This document shows, piece by piece, positions 15,900 to 22,340 of a stretch of DNA of 24,582 nucleotides; the stretch's first letter is position 1; each line of letters opens with the position of its first letter. A model generated the notes under the pieces. It saw nothing but the letters and a program-made list of their open reading frames with translations, did not search any database and was not told the DNA's origin. Made by a program: the position numbers and the translations under genes. Source of the stretch: DATKMS01 sp041497995. Its GTDB lineage: Bacteria > Desulfobacterota > Binatia > HRBIN30. The stretch spans positions 1 through 24,582 of the forward strand of contig JBGQHM010000059.1 in NCBI GenBank assembly GCA_041497995.1, given 5' to 3'.

Positions 15900-17327
15900 T
15901 CAGGCTGCGTAGCCGAACACGGACTTCAACTCGAGGAACTCGGCCAGCCCAGCCTCACCCCACTCGCGGCCGTTGCCCGATTGCTTGTAGCCGCCGAAGG
16001 CGCCGCTGAAATCGGGTTGTGCACCGTTCACGTGGACGTTGCCCGAGCGGATGCGCTTCGCGACGCGGCGTGCGTGCTCGATGTCACCCGATTGGACGTA
16101 GCCCGACAGACCGTACGGCGTGTCGTTCGCGATCCGGATCGCCTCGTCCTCGTTGTCGTAGGGAATGATGGAGAGGACGGGCCCAAAGATTTCCTCGCGC
16201 GCGATGGTCATGTCGTTGCGGACGTTCGCGAAGACGGTGGGTTTGACGAAGTAGCCCTTGCTGAGTCCGTCGGGCCGGCCGGGCCCGCCGGTCACCAATT
16301 GGGCGCCTTCCTCGATGCCCTTCTTGATCAGCCCTTGTACCTTGTTGAACTGTGCCTCGCTGGCGAGTGGGCCGATGGTGACTCCGTCGGTGGATGGGTT
16401 GCCCACCTTGACCGCTTCGGCCGCCCGTTTGGCGGCCGCGACTGCCTGCGCCATTTTGGCCCGGGGCACGAGCATACGCGTCGGCGCGTTGCATGACTGG
16501 CCGGTGTTCATAACGCAGCTCCGTACACCTGCCCTGACCGCAGCTTCGACATCGGCATCGTCCAGGATGATGTTTGCCGACTTGCCGCCGAGCTCCTGCG
16601 TGACGCGCTTCACGGTAGGTGCTGCGGCAGTGGCGACCGCGACACCGGCGCGTGTGGATCCTGTGAAAGAGACCATGTCCACATCCGGATGCGACGAAAT
16701 CGCCGCGCCCACAGTGGGTCCGTCGCCGTTCACCATGTTGAAGACCCCGGCCGGAACACCGGCCTCATGGAGAATCTGTGCAAATAGGTAGCCGGAGAGC
16801 GGTGCAATCTCGCTCGGCTTGAGCACCATCGTGCACCCGGCTGCGAGCGCGGGCGCCACTTTGCAAGCGATCTGATTGACCGGCCAGTTCCACGGCGTGA
16901 TGAGTCCACACACGCCGACCGCCTCCTTGCGCATGAGCGTCGACCCCTTCAGTTCCTCGAACTGGAAGCTCCCGAGCACTTTCTGCATTTCGAGGAAGTG
17001 TCCGAGACCCGCCGCGGCCTGCGCCGCCTTCGCGAGCCACATGGGTGCGCCCATCTCCTGCGAAATGGTCTCGGCCATTTCCTCATGCTTTGTCTTGTAG
17101 ACATCAACTATCCGCTGCAGGAGCTTCATGCGCTCTTCGCGACTCGTCTCGGAGTACGATGCGAAGGCGCGCTTGGCGGCCCTGACGGCCTTGTCGACGT
17201 CGGCTGTACCACCGAGTGAGATGACTGCAATGCGTTCTTCCGTCGCCGGGTTGATCACTGGAAAATCGTGGGCCTGTATCGGGCTCACCCACGTGCCATC
17301 GATGTAGAACTGGCGGCAATCCTTCAT
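15900..17327 (-). CDS. Aldehyde dehydrogenase, second type
   Basis: A 475-residue NAD(P)-dependent aldehyde dehydrogenase. AGGAGG (plus-strand CCTCCT at 17333-17338) lies 5 bases before ATG 17327. Catalytic residues are TPWNWPVNQ (Asn147), TQELGGKSANI (Glu245) and NTGQSCNAPTR (Cys279), plus EEIFGPV and GAFGGYKQSGNGRE. The SCNAPTR version of the active site and the length place it in a different subgroup from the 512-residue enzyme next door, so the two are not a recent duplication. Proteins of this subgroup are commonly annotated as general aldehyde dehydrogenases. The gene stands alone on the minus strand, with 261 bases separating it from the Mop gene upstream. Substrate unknown. Confidence 0.94.
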   Translation of the reverse strand: MKDCRQFYIDGTWVSPIQAHDFPVINPATEERIAVISLGGTADVDKAVRAAKRAFASYSETSREERMKLLQRIVDVYKTKHEEMAETISQEMGAPMWLAKAAQAAAGLGHFLEMQKVLGSFQFEELKGSTLMRKEAVGVCGLITPWNWPVNQIACKVAPALAAGCTMVLKPSEIAPLSGYLFAQILHEAGVPAGVFNMVNGDGPTVGAAISSHPDVDMVSFTGSTRAGVAVATAAAPTVKRVTQELGGKSANIILDDADVEAAVRAGVRSCVMNTGQSCNAPTRMLVPRAKMAQAVAAAKRAAEAVKVGNPSTDGVTIGPLASEAQFNKVQGLIKKGIEEGAQLVTGGPGRPDGLSKGYFVKPTVFANVRNDMTIAREEIFGPVLSIIPYDNEDEAIRIANDTPYGLSGYVQSGDIEHARRVAKRIRSGNVHVNGAQPDFSGAFGGYKQSGNGREWGEAGLAEFLELKSVFGYAA

Positions 17328-17588
17328 GTGTTCCTCCTCTCAGTGCGGCCCAGATGTGTGCTGGCGCCGCGTCACTTCTTTGCGTTCACCACCTGCATTG
17401 CGGTGGACTCATGGTAGCGTTCTCGCAACCGATCGCTTGCACCAATGCTTCGCTGCGCGCGATGTCTGACGTCCACATCAAGGCACCCAGTCCGAAGCTC
17501 GTGCGCTCGCGCTAGGACGTGGTTTGTTCGTTGTAGGTTAGCACCCAGCTCGGTGCAACGCGGGCCGCCGCCGCGATCACCAGCGAGT
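17328..17588. other. Intergenic region upstream of aldehyde dehydrogenase gene
   Basis: 261 bases with no convincing gene. A short minus-strand reading at about 17515-17593 (DSLVIAAAARVAPSWVLTYN) vaguely recalls the end of a PIN-domain protein but has no start and only about 26 codons. No hairpin or promoter pair could be assigned. Confidence 0.4.
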
Positions 17589-17795
17589 CTACGGTTTCCC
17601 GACCATCACCGCGGTGGCCTTGATGATCGCTACTGCGTCGTCGCCGACCTTGAGCCCGAGTCGCTCTACCGAGCTGCGCGTCACCGCGGCGACCACCTCT
17701 TGGCCGGCGATCTGCAGGCTCACCTCGGCCATGACCGTGCCGAGTTTCATCGCGGTTACCTTCCCGCGGAGCTGATTGCGTGCGCTGATTTCCAT
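17589..17795 (-). CDS. Single-domain molybdopterin-binding protein (Mop/TOBE, molbindin-like)
   Basis: A small cytosolic protein of 68 residues that binds molybdate or tungstate as an oligomer. The pattern MEISARNQLRGKVTAMKLGT, then MAEVSLQIAGQEVVAAVTR, then SSVERLGLKVGDDAVAIIKA is the classic Mop/TOBE signature, present here as one domain only. AAGGAGG lies 5 bases before ATG 17795, which I take as the start; the frame extends to 17819 but without a comparable site. Family members store or sense molybdate, or form the effector part of ModE and the ABC ATPase ModC. No molybdate transporter or molybdoenzyme is nearby in this window, so its role here may be storage or homeostasis. It is divergent from the cohesin/dockerin-like gene. 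Confidence 0.9.
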   Translation of the reverse strand: MEISARNQLRGKVTAMKLGTVMAEVSLQIAGQEVVAAVTRSSVERLGLKVGDDAVAIIKATAVMVGKP

Positions 17796-17800
17796 ATCAT

Positions 17801-17807
17801 CCTCCTT
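17801..17807 (-). promoter_or_regulatory. Ribosome-binding site deciding the Mop protein start
   Basis: AAGGAGG on the minus strand, 5 bases before ATG 17795; this favours the shorter 68-residue product. Confidence 0.7.
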
Positions 17808-18004
17808 CGTTGCTGCCACATGCTCATCCTCCCGACCCGCGCTGAGGTTGGCCTATACCAAGTCGATCAGCATGCGCCAAACAAATGCAGGGCGGGCCGC
17901 AACTCGCCCGTCTCAACTTCGTGCTTGACAGAATTCTCCAGACGGACAAACGTGCTGGTAGATCAACGCACCAGGGAACGGATCGGCACGAGAAGCCGCG
18001 CGTT

Positions 18005-19081
18005 ATGCTGTCCGCCAGTCATGCATTCGGATTGCCTCGGTGGCTGTTGCGCCGCCTTACGCTGCTCAGCATCCTGCTGCGCTGCGCGTGGGCGCAGCCG
18101 TCCCATGCGCAAAGCGCCGTCGTCGACATCGGTGCAGGCACCGGACTTCCTGGTAGTGCAGTGGACGTGACCACAACCCTGAGCACCTCGGAGGGCGCCG
18201 TGCTCGCTGCCACCATCAACGACATCACGTTCTACAAGCGGGCGATGAGCCTCGGACCAAGCGACTGCCGTATCAACCCCGCTACCGCCAAGTCCCTCAG
18301 CGCCTTCGTTGTGCACGACAACCGAGGTGCACGCACGCTGCGGGTGTCCGTGCAATCGATTTTCAGCCCTCCGCCCATTCACGATGGACCGCTCTACACC
18401 TGTACTGTCCACATCGCGCCGACGACGTCGCCCGGCCGCTACCCGCTGATCATCAGTAACGCGCGAGGTTTCGGACCGACCGGTGCCGAGCTGCGGCACG
18501 TGTCCGGCACGGGCGGGTCGGTAGCAGTGACGATCGTCCTCGTGCCCAGCGCGACGCCGTCGCCGTCGGCGACACCGACGCCGACACCGACGCCGACGCA
18601 GATGGTCGACCCGTGCCCACCCGATGTGATACTCGATCCCCCCGCGGGCCTACCGGGCAGCCAAGTCATGTTCAGCGGCCGCTGCGACTTCGTCCAGTCG
18701 GGCCGCCATGCATCCGTGTACTTCGACGACGCGCTGGTCGCGACTGTGATGGGCGATGCGGATGGCAACTACAGTGGCGTGCTGACGATCCCGGCGGACG
18801 CCCCCGTCGGGGCACACCAGATAAATATCGTGAACCCTCACGTCCTTGCCGCAGCCCCATTTGAAGTGATTGCGGTTCCCGTAACCTGTGCCGGGGATTG
18901 CAATGGCGACGACATCATCACGATCGACGAGATCCTCCAGGTGGTCACCATCGCATTTGGCGACGCGGCCCCGGACAGTTGTCCGTCTGTCGATGCCAAT
19001 GGCGACGGGACCGCGACGATCGACGAGTTGCTGGCCGCGGTGCGAAGTGCCCTGAGTGGCTGCAGTCCGTCACCCGGGTGA
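18005..19081 (+). CDS. Secreted protein with cohesin-like domain, PT-rich linker and dockerin-like EF-hand tail
   Basis: A 358-residue exported protein from ATG 18005. The frame opens at 17885, but only the shorter start places a signal peptide (LPRWLLRRLTLLSILLRCAW then SHAQS) at the N-terminus. Residues about 38-180 form a beta-rich domain opening VDIGAGTGLPGSAVDVTTTL, like cohesin-type modules. A Pro/Thr/Ser linker follows (about 181-199), then a second beta domain (about 203-292) with DPPAGLPGSQVMFSG. The tail has two calcium-loop motifs, DCNGDDIITIDE at 298-309 and DANGDGTATIDE at 330-341, within a CxGDC...C frame that resembles a dockerin. Such tails are common in secreted proteins of Binatota-like genomes. 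Ligand unknown. No cellulosome genes are nearby, so a role in cell-surface assembly is only inference. Confidence 0.82.
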   Translation: MLSASHAFGLPRWLLRRLTLLSILLRCAWAQPSHAQSAVVDIGAGTGLPGSAVDVTTTLSTSEGAVLAATINDITFYKRAMSLGPSDCRINPATAKSLSAFVVHDNRGARTLRVSVQSIFSPPPIHDGPLYTCTVHIAPTTSPGRYPLIISNARGFGPTGAELRHVSGTGGSVAVTIVLVPSATPSPSATPTPTPTPTQMVDPCPPDVILDPPAGLPGSQVMFSGRCDFVQSGRHASVYFDDALVATVMGDADGNYSGVLTIPADAPVGAHQINIVNPHVLAAAPFEVIAVPVTCAGDCNGDDIITIDEILQVVTIAFGDAAPDSCPSVDANGDGTATIDELLAAVRSALSGCSPSPG

Positions 19082-19086
19082 GGGCA

Positions 19087-21657
19087 CTACCCGCCCAGTC
19101 CAGGCAACGACCGCGCGTCGGGGAGCCATACGCGGAAGGTCGACCCCCGACCCGCCGCGCTCTCGACGCTGATCTCGCCGCCCAGCAAATCGATGAGACG
19201 GCGTGCGATGTAGAGGCCCAAGCCCACTCCCCCGTAGCGCCGCGTCATGGAGCTCTCTGCTTGCCGAAATGGCTCGAAGATGATGGCTTGCGTATCCGGC
19301 GGAATGCCGATGCCGGTATCACTCACGGCGATCTCCACGCCGTCGGCGCTGCGAATCGCGCGGATCGTCACGCTGCCGCCGTCGGTGAACTTGATCGCGT
19401 TGGCAACGAGGTTCTTGAGCACCACCTTCAGCTTCAGCGGATCAGTGTACAGTTGCGGCAGACGCGGCGCGACGTGCCAGGTGACCGTGATGCCCGGCTT
19501 CTGTTGGAGCTCACGTGTCTCGGCAGCGAGGGTGCCCATCAGGTCGGCGAGGGACACCACCGTGCGCTCGGTGACGAGCTTGCCGGCTTCCAGCCGACTG
19601 AGATCGAGCGTCGCATTGATCAGCTCCAGCAACTGCCGCGCACTGGTGTCGATGCGTCGCAGGATCTCGACCTGCTCCCGCGCCAACGCGCCGAACTCAC
19701 CCTCGATGAGCAGGTCGCCGTAGCCCATGATGACGTTGAGCGGGGTGCGCAACTCGTGCGACATCGTCGCGACGAAGTCGTACTTGAGGCGGTTGGCACG
19801 CTCCAGCTCTTCGACCACACGCGCATGCTCGAGGGCGAGCGAGGCGAGCTGCGCGATCCCACGGAAGATACGCTCTTGCTGCGGGGTGAAGCGGGTGGTT
19901 GTCCGGCGGCCGGCGGTGTGTATGCCGATGAGGTCGTCGCCGCGGCGCAACGCCACGTACATGCCGTGGCGGAAGCCGTACTGCTGCATCAAACCGTCAG
20001 GCAGGAGGCCCTGGGACTCGGTGGCAGCGAACTGTGCGAGCTCGTCACGTTCCAACCGGGTCACCAGGTTTCCCACAACCGCGTGCGGGATCTTGAGCAC
20101 GCGAATCGATTCCCAGTGCTCGGGCAGATCGCCGTGACCGGCGACCACTGCATACACCCGCTCGACCGGGTCCCACAGCAACGTGTGACTGGCGTCACAG
20201 CCAATCACCTCGGTAGTGAGGTGACACATCCGGTCGAGGAGTACTGGCCGATCAAAGGACGCGAGCAGCTCCCGGCCTGCACGCGCCAGTGCGGCCGACA
20301 CCTGCGCCTCGGCCTCTTGGGCACGGTAGAGCTCGACGGTGCCGATCGCGACGGCCACTTGATGGGCGATGTTCTCGAACAAGTGCACCTCGCCCGCGGC
20401 GAAGCCTCGACTCGGCACCATGCGCGCTGCGACCAGCGCACCCATCAACCGTCCGCGCACGAACAGCGGCACACCGACCAGCGCGCCGACGGCGAAACGC
20501 TCCAGGAGCTCCGGCGGCAACCAGCGTTGGTTGTGGGGGTCATTGATGACGACCGTGTTGCCGTCCCCTACCCAGTCGACGATCGGTTGATCCGGCTGCA
20601 ACTCGGCGATCGCGAGGCCCGCCGCCATCTCCGCAGGAATCCCGTAGTGAGCGATCAACCGAAACGCGGGCCCTGCCGGGTCGCGATAGTACGTCGCGAG
20701 GCGATCGCAGGGCAGCAATGCGGCGGTGCGCCGGTGCACCCGATCGAGGATCTCGGACAGATCGAGCGTGCCGCTGATGTCGCGCGCGACCTCCAGCACC
20801 GCGCCGCGTTCACCCTCGGCGGACTTCCGTTCCGTAACGTCGACCATCACGCCACAGATACGCTGCGGGCGACCGGCGTCGTCGATGACGACGCGGACGA
20901 TGTGGCGTAGCCACACGACTCGGCCGTCGGCCGCGAGGACGCGGTACTCACACTCGTGGTCCTGCGCCTGCTGCGTCGACAGCTGACACAGAGCGAGGAC
21001 CCAGGCGCGGTCGTCCGGGTGGATGTGCGCCGCCCAGAAGTCGGGCTCTTCCAGCCACTGCTCGACGGGATAGCCGAGCAGGGCTTCAGCGTGCCGGCTC
21101 ACGTACGTGAAGCGAAAGCTGTCGGCAGCGGCCTCCCATACGATCGCATTGAGCCCTTCGACGAGATCGTGAATACGCGCCTGCGTGCGCTGTAACTCTT
21201 CTTCCGCGTGCCGGCGTGCGCGACGCACCTCCGCCTCGCGCAGCTCGCGCTCGAGCGCTGGGACCAACCGCGCGAGGTTGCCCTTCATCACGTAGTCCTG
21301 CGCCCCGGCCTTCATGGCCGCTACAGTGAACTCTTCCCCGATCTGACCCGATACGATGATCACGGGCAGGTCGGGGGTGCGCGCGCGGATGAGACGCAGC
21401 GCTGCGGGGCCACTGAAGCGTGGCATGACGTAGTCGCACAGAACGAAATCCCAACTGTGCGTCGCCAATGCCGCTGCGAGCGCCTCCTCCGTATCGACGC
21501 GCTCCCAGACGGGGTCGTATCCGCCCCGCTGCAGCTCGCGTAGGAGCAGCAGGCCGTCGGCCTCGGAATCATCGACCACGAGGACCCGCAGCGGTGTACT
21601 CTTCGCAATCGTCCGGCTCACCGTGGCCGGTTGGTGGTCCCGCAGAGGCGGCTGCAC
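19087..21657 (-). CDS. Hybrid sensor histidine kinase: REC-PAS-GAF-GAF-HisKA-HATPase
   Basis: A cytosolic two-component kinase of 856 residues with no membrane segment. In order: a receiver domain at about 23-145 with acidic pair Asp29/Asp30, phosphoacceptor Asp75 (FVLCDYVMP) and Lys125; a short coiled linker; PAS at about 163-277 ending in the usual DVTERKSAE; a first GAF at about 285-445; a second GAF at about 455-612; HisKA with the phosphorylated His634 in ATMSHELRTPLN; and HATPase with the N box (LVANAIKF, Asn753), DTGIGI and GGVGLGLYIARR. An N-terminal receiver before the sensor domains suggests it takes a phosphate from another kinase and integrates it with a PAS/GAF signal. GTG 21657 is assumed; GTG 21621 is possible. 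No partner response regulator is adjacent. It is divergent from the HIT gene. Confidence 0.9.
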   Translation of the reverse strand: MQPPLRDHQPATVSRTIAKSTPLRVLVVDDSEADGLLLLRELQRGGYDPVWERVDTEEALAAALATHSWDFVLCDYVMPRFSGPAALRLIRARTPDLPVIIVSGQIGEEFTVAAMKAGAQDYVMKGNLARLVPALERELREAEVRRARRHAEEELQRTQARIHDLVEGLNAIVWEAAADSFRFTYVSRHAEALLGYPVEQWLEEPDFWAAHIHPDDRAWVLALCQLSTQQAQDHECEYRVLAADGRVVWLRHIVRVVIDDAGRPQRICGVMVDVTERKSAEGERGAVLEVARDISGTLDLSEILDRVHRRTAALLPCDRLATYYRDPAGPAFRLIAHYGIPAEMAAGLAIAELQPDQPIVDWVGDGNTVVINDPHNQRWLPPELLERFAVGALVGVPLFVRGRLMGALVAARMVPSRGFAAGEVHLFENIAHQVAVAIGTVELYRAQEAEAQVSAALARAGRELLASFDRPVLLDRMCHLTTEVIGCDASHTLLWDPVERVYAVVAGHGDLPEHWESIRVLKIPHAVVGNLVTRLERDELAQFAATESQGLLPDGLMQQYGFRHGMYVALRRGDDLIGIHTAGRRTTTRFTPQQERIFRGIAQLASLALEHARVVEELERANRLKYDFVATMSHELRTPLNVIMGYGDLLIEGEFGALAREQVEILRRIDTSARQLLELINATLDLSRLEAGKLVTERTVVSLADLMGTLAAETRELQQKPGITVTWHVAPRLPQLYTDPLKLKVVLKNLVANAIKFTDGGSVTIRAIRSADGVEIAVSDTGIGIPPDTQAIIFEPFRQAESSMTRRYGGVGLGLYIARRLIDLLGGEISVESAAGRGSTFRVWLPDARSLPGLGG

Positions 21658-21771
21658 GCCTCGCGATTTACTCTCATCGGGCGCTATTCACAAACACTCG
21701 GTGCTCCCGCATACTGGCGTGCGCAAGAGCGAGCGGCATGCCGGCGGCGCACAGCGCCCGCGGCGCCGCCG

Positions 21772-21779
21772 GGAGGAGG
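21772..21779 (+). promoter_or_regulatory. Ribosome-binding site deciding the HIT protein start
   Basis: GGAGGAGG, 4 bases before GTG 21784. The frame is open further upstream to 21631, but the HIT homology begins at this GTG. Confidence 0.75.
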
Positions 21780-21783
21780 CGAC

Positions 21784-22206
21784 GTGGCAACCCTGTTCAC
21801 CCGCATCATCAATGGAGAGCTCCCCGGACGTTTCGTGTGGCGCGACGAGCACTGTGTTGCCTTCACGTCCATCCACCCGCTGCGGCCCGGCCACACCTTG
21901 GTGGTGTCGTGCGCCGAGGTCGATCACTGGCTCGATCTGGAACCCGATCTGGCTGCCCACCTGATGACCGTGGCGCAGTCGATCGGGAAAGCCGTCCAGC
22001 ACGCCTTCAGTCCAGCGAAGGTGGGCCTGATGATCGCGGGGTTGGAGGTGCCGCACGTGCATCTGCACGTGGTGCCGATCGGCGGTCTGCACGACCTCGA
22101 CTTCTCGCGGCAAGACCTCAACGCCAAGCCGGCGGATCTGGATCGTGCCGCCGAGGCTGTTCGGGGCGCATTGCGTACCTTGGGATTCAGTCAAGTCACT
22201 AACTAA
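21784..22206 (+). CDS. HIT-family (histidine triad) nucleotide hydrolase/transferase
   Basis: A 140-residue cytosolic protein of the histidine triad superfamily, which hydrolyses AMP-linked or dinucleoside polyphosphate substrates through a nucleotidyl-His intermediate. The N-terminal TLFTRIINGELPG with VWRDEHCVAFTSIHPLRPGHTLV is the usual HINT-type start, and the active-site motif HVHLHVVP (His91, His93, His95) is intact. The start is GTG 21784, chosen for its strong ribosome-binding site and the homology boundary. It sits between two sensor kinases, divergent from one and in the same direction as the other with a 134-base gap. HIT proteins are housekeeping, so I infer no direct role in the signalling. 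Confidence 0.93.
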   Translation: MATLFTRIINGELPGRFVWRDEHCVAFTSIHPLRPGHTLVVSCAEVDHWLDLEPDLAAHLMTVAQSIGKAVQHAFSPAKVGLMIAGLEVPHVHLHVVPIGGLHDLDFSRQDLNAKPADLDRAAEAVRGALRTLGFSQVTN

Positions 22207-22340
22207 ACCAGGGCGCTGGACAGCCGCAGTGTACTGATCGGCAGCGCCGTCGACGTCACCCCGCCCCGGGGGTGAGCCGGAGAGCACCATCGGGGTGTTC
22301 TGTTGGCGTGGCACCCTGGCTGTATTCTACAATCGCGGCT

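Noticed and set aside
17515..17593. PIN-domain toxin end on the minus strand
   Set aside because: Only about 26 codons, no start codon, and only a loose resemblance.
17925..17930. TTGACA as a -35 box for the cohesin/dockerin-like gene
   Set aside because: No acceptable -10 sequence at 16-18 bases downstream.
18541..18603. Short repeat of CCGACG/CCGACACCGACG
   Set aside because: Simply encodes the Pro/Thr linker of the secreted protein; no separate element.
18898..20910. 670-codon plus-strand frame over the kinase gene
   Set aside because: Antisense shadow of the histidine kinase; Arg/His/Gln-rich, with no recognisable motif.
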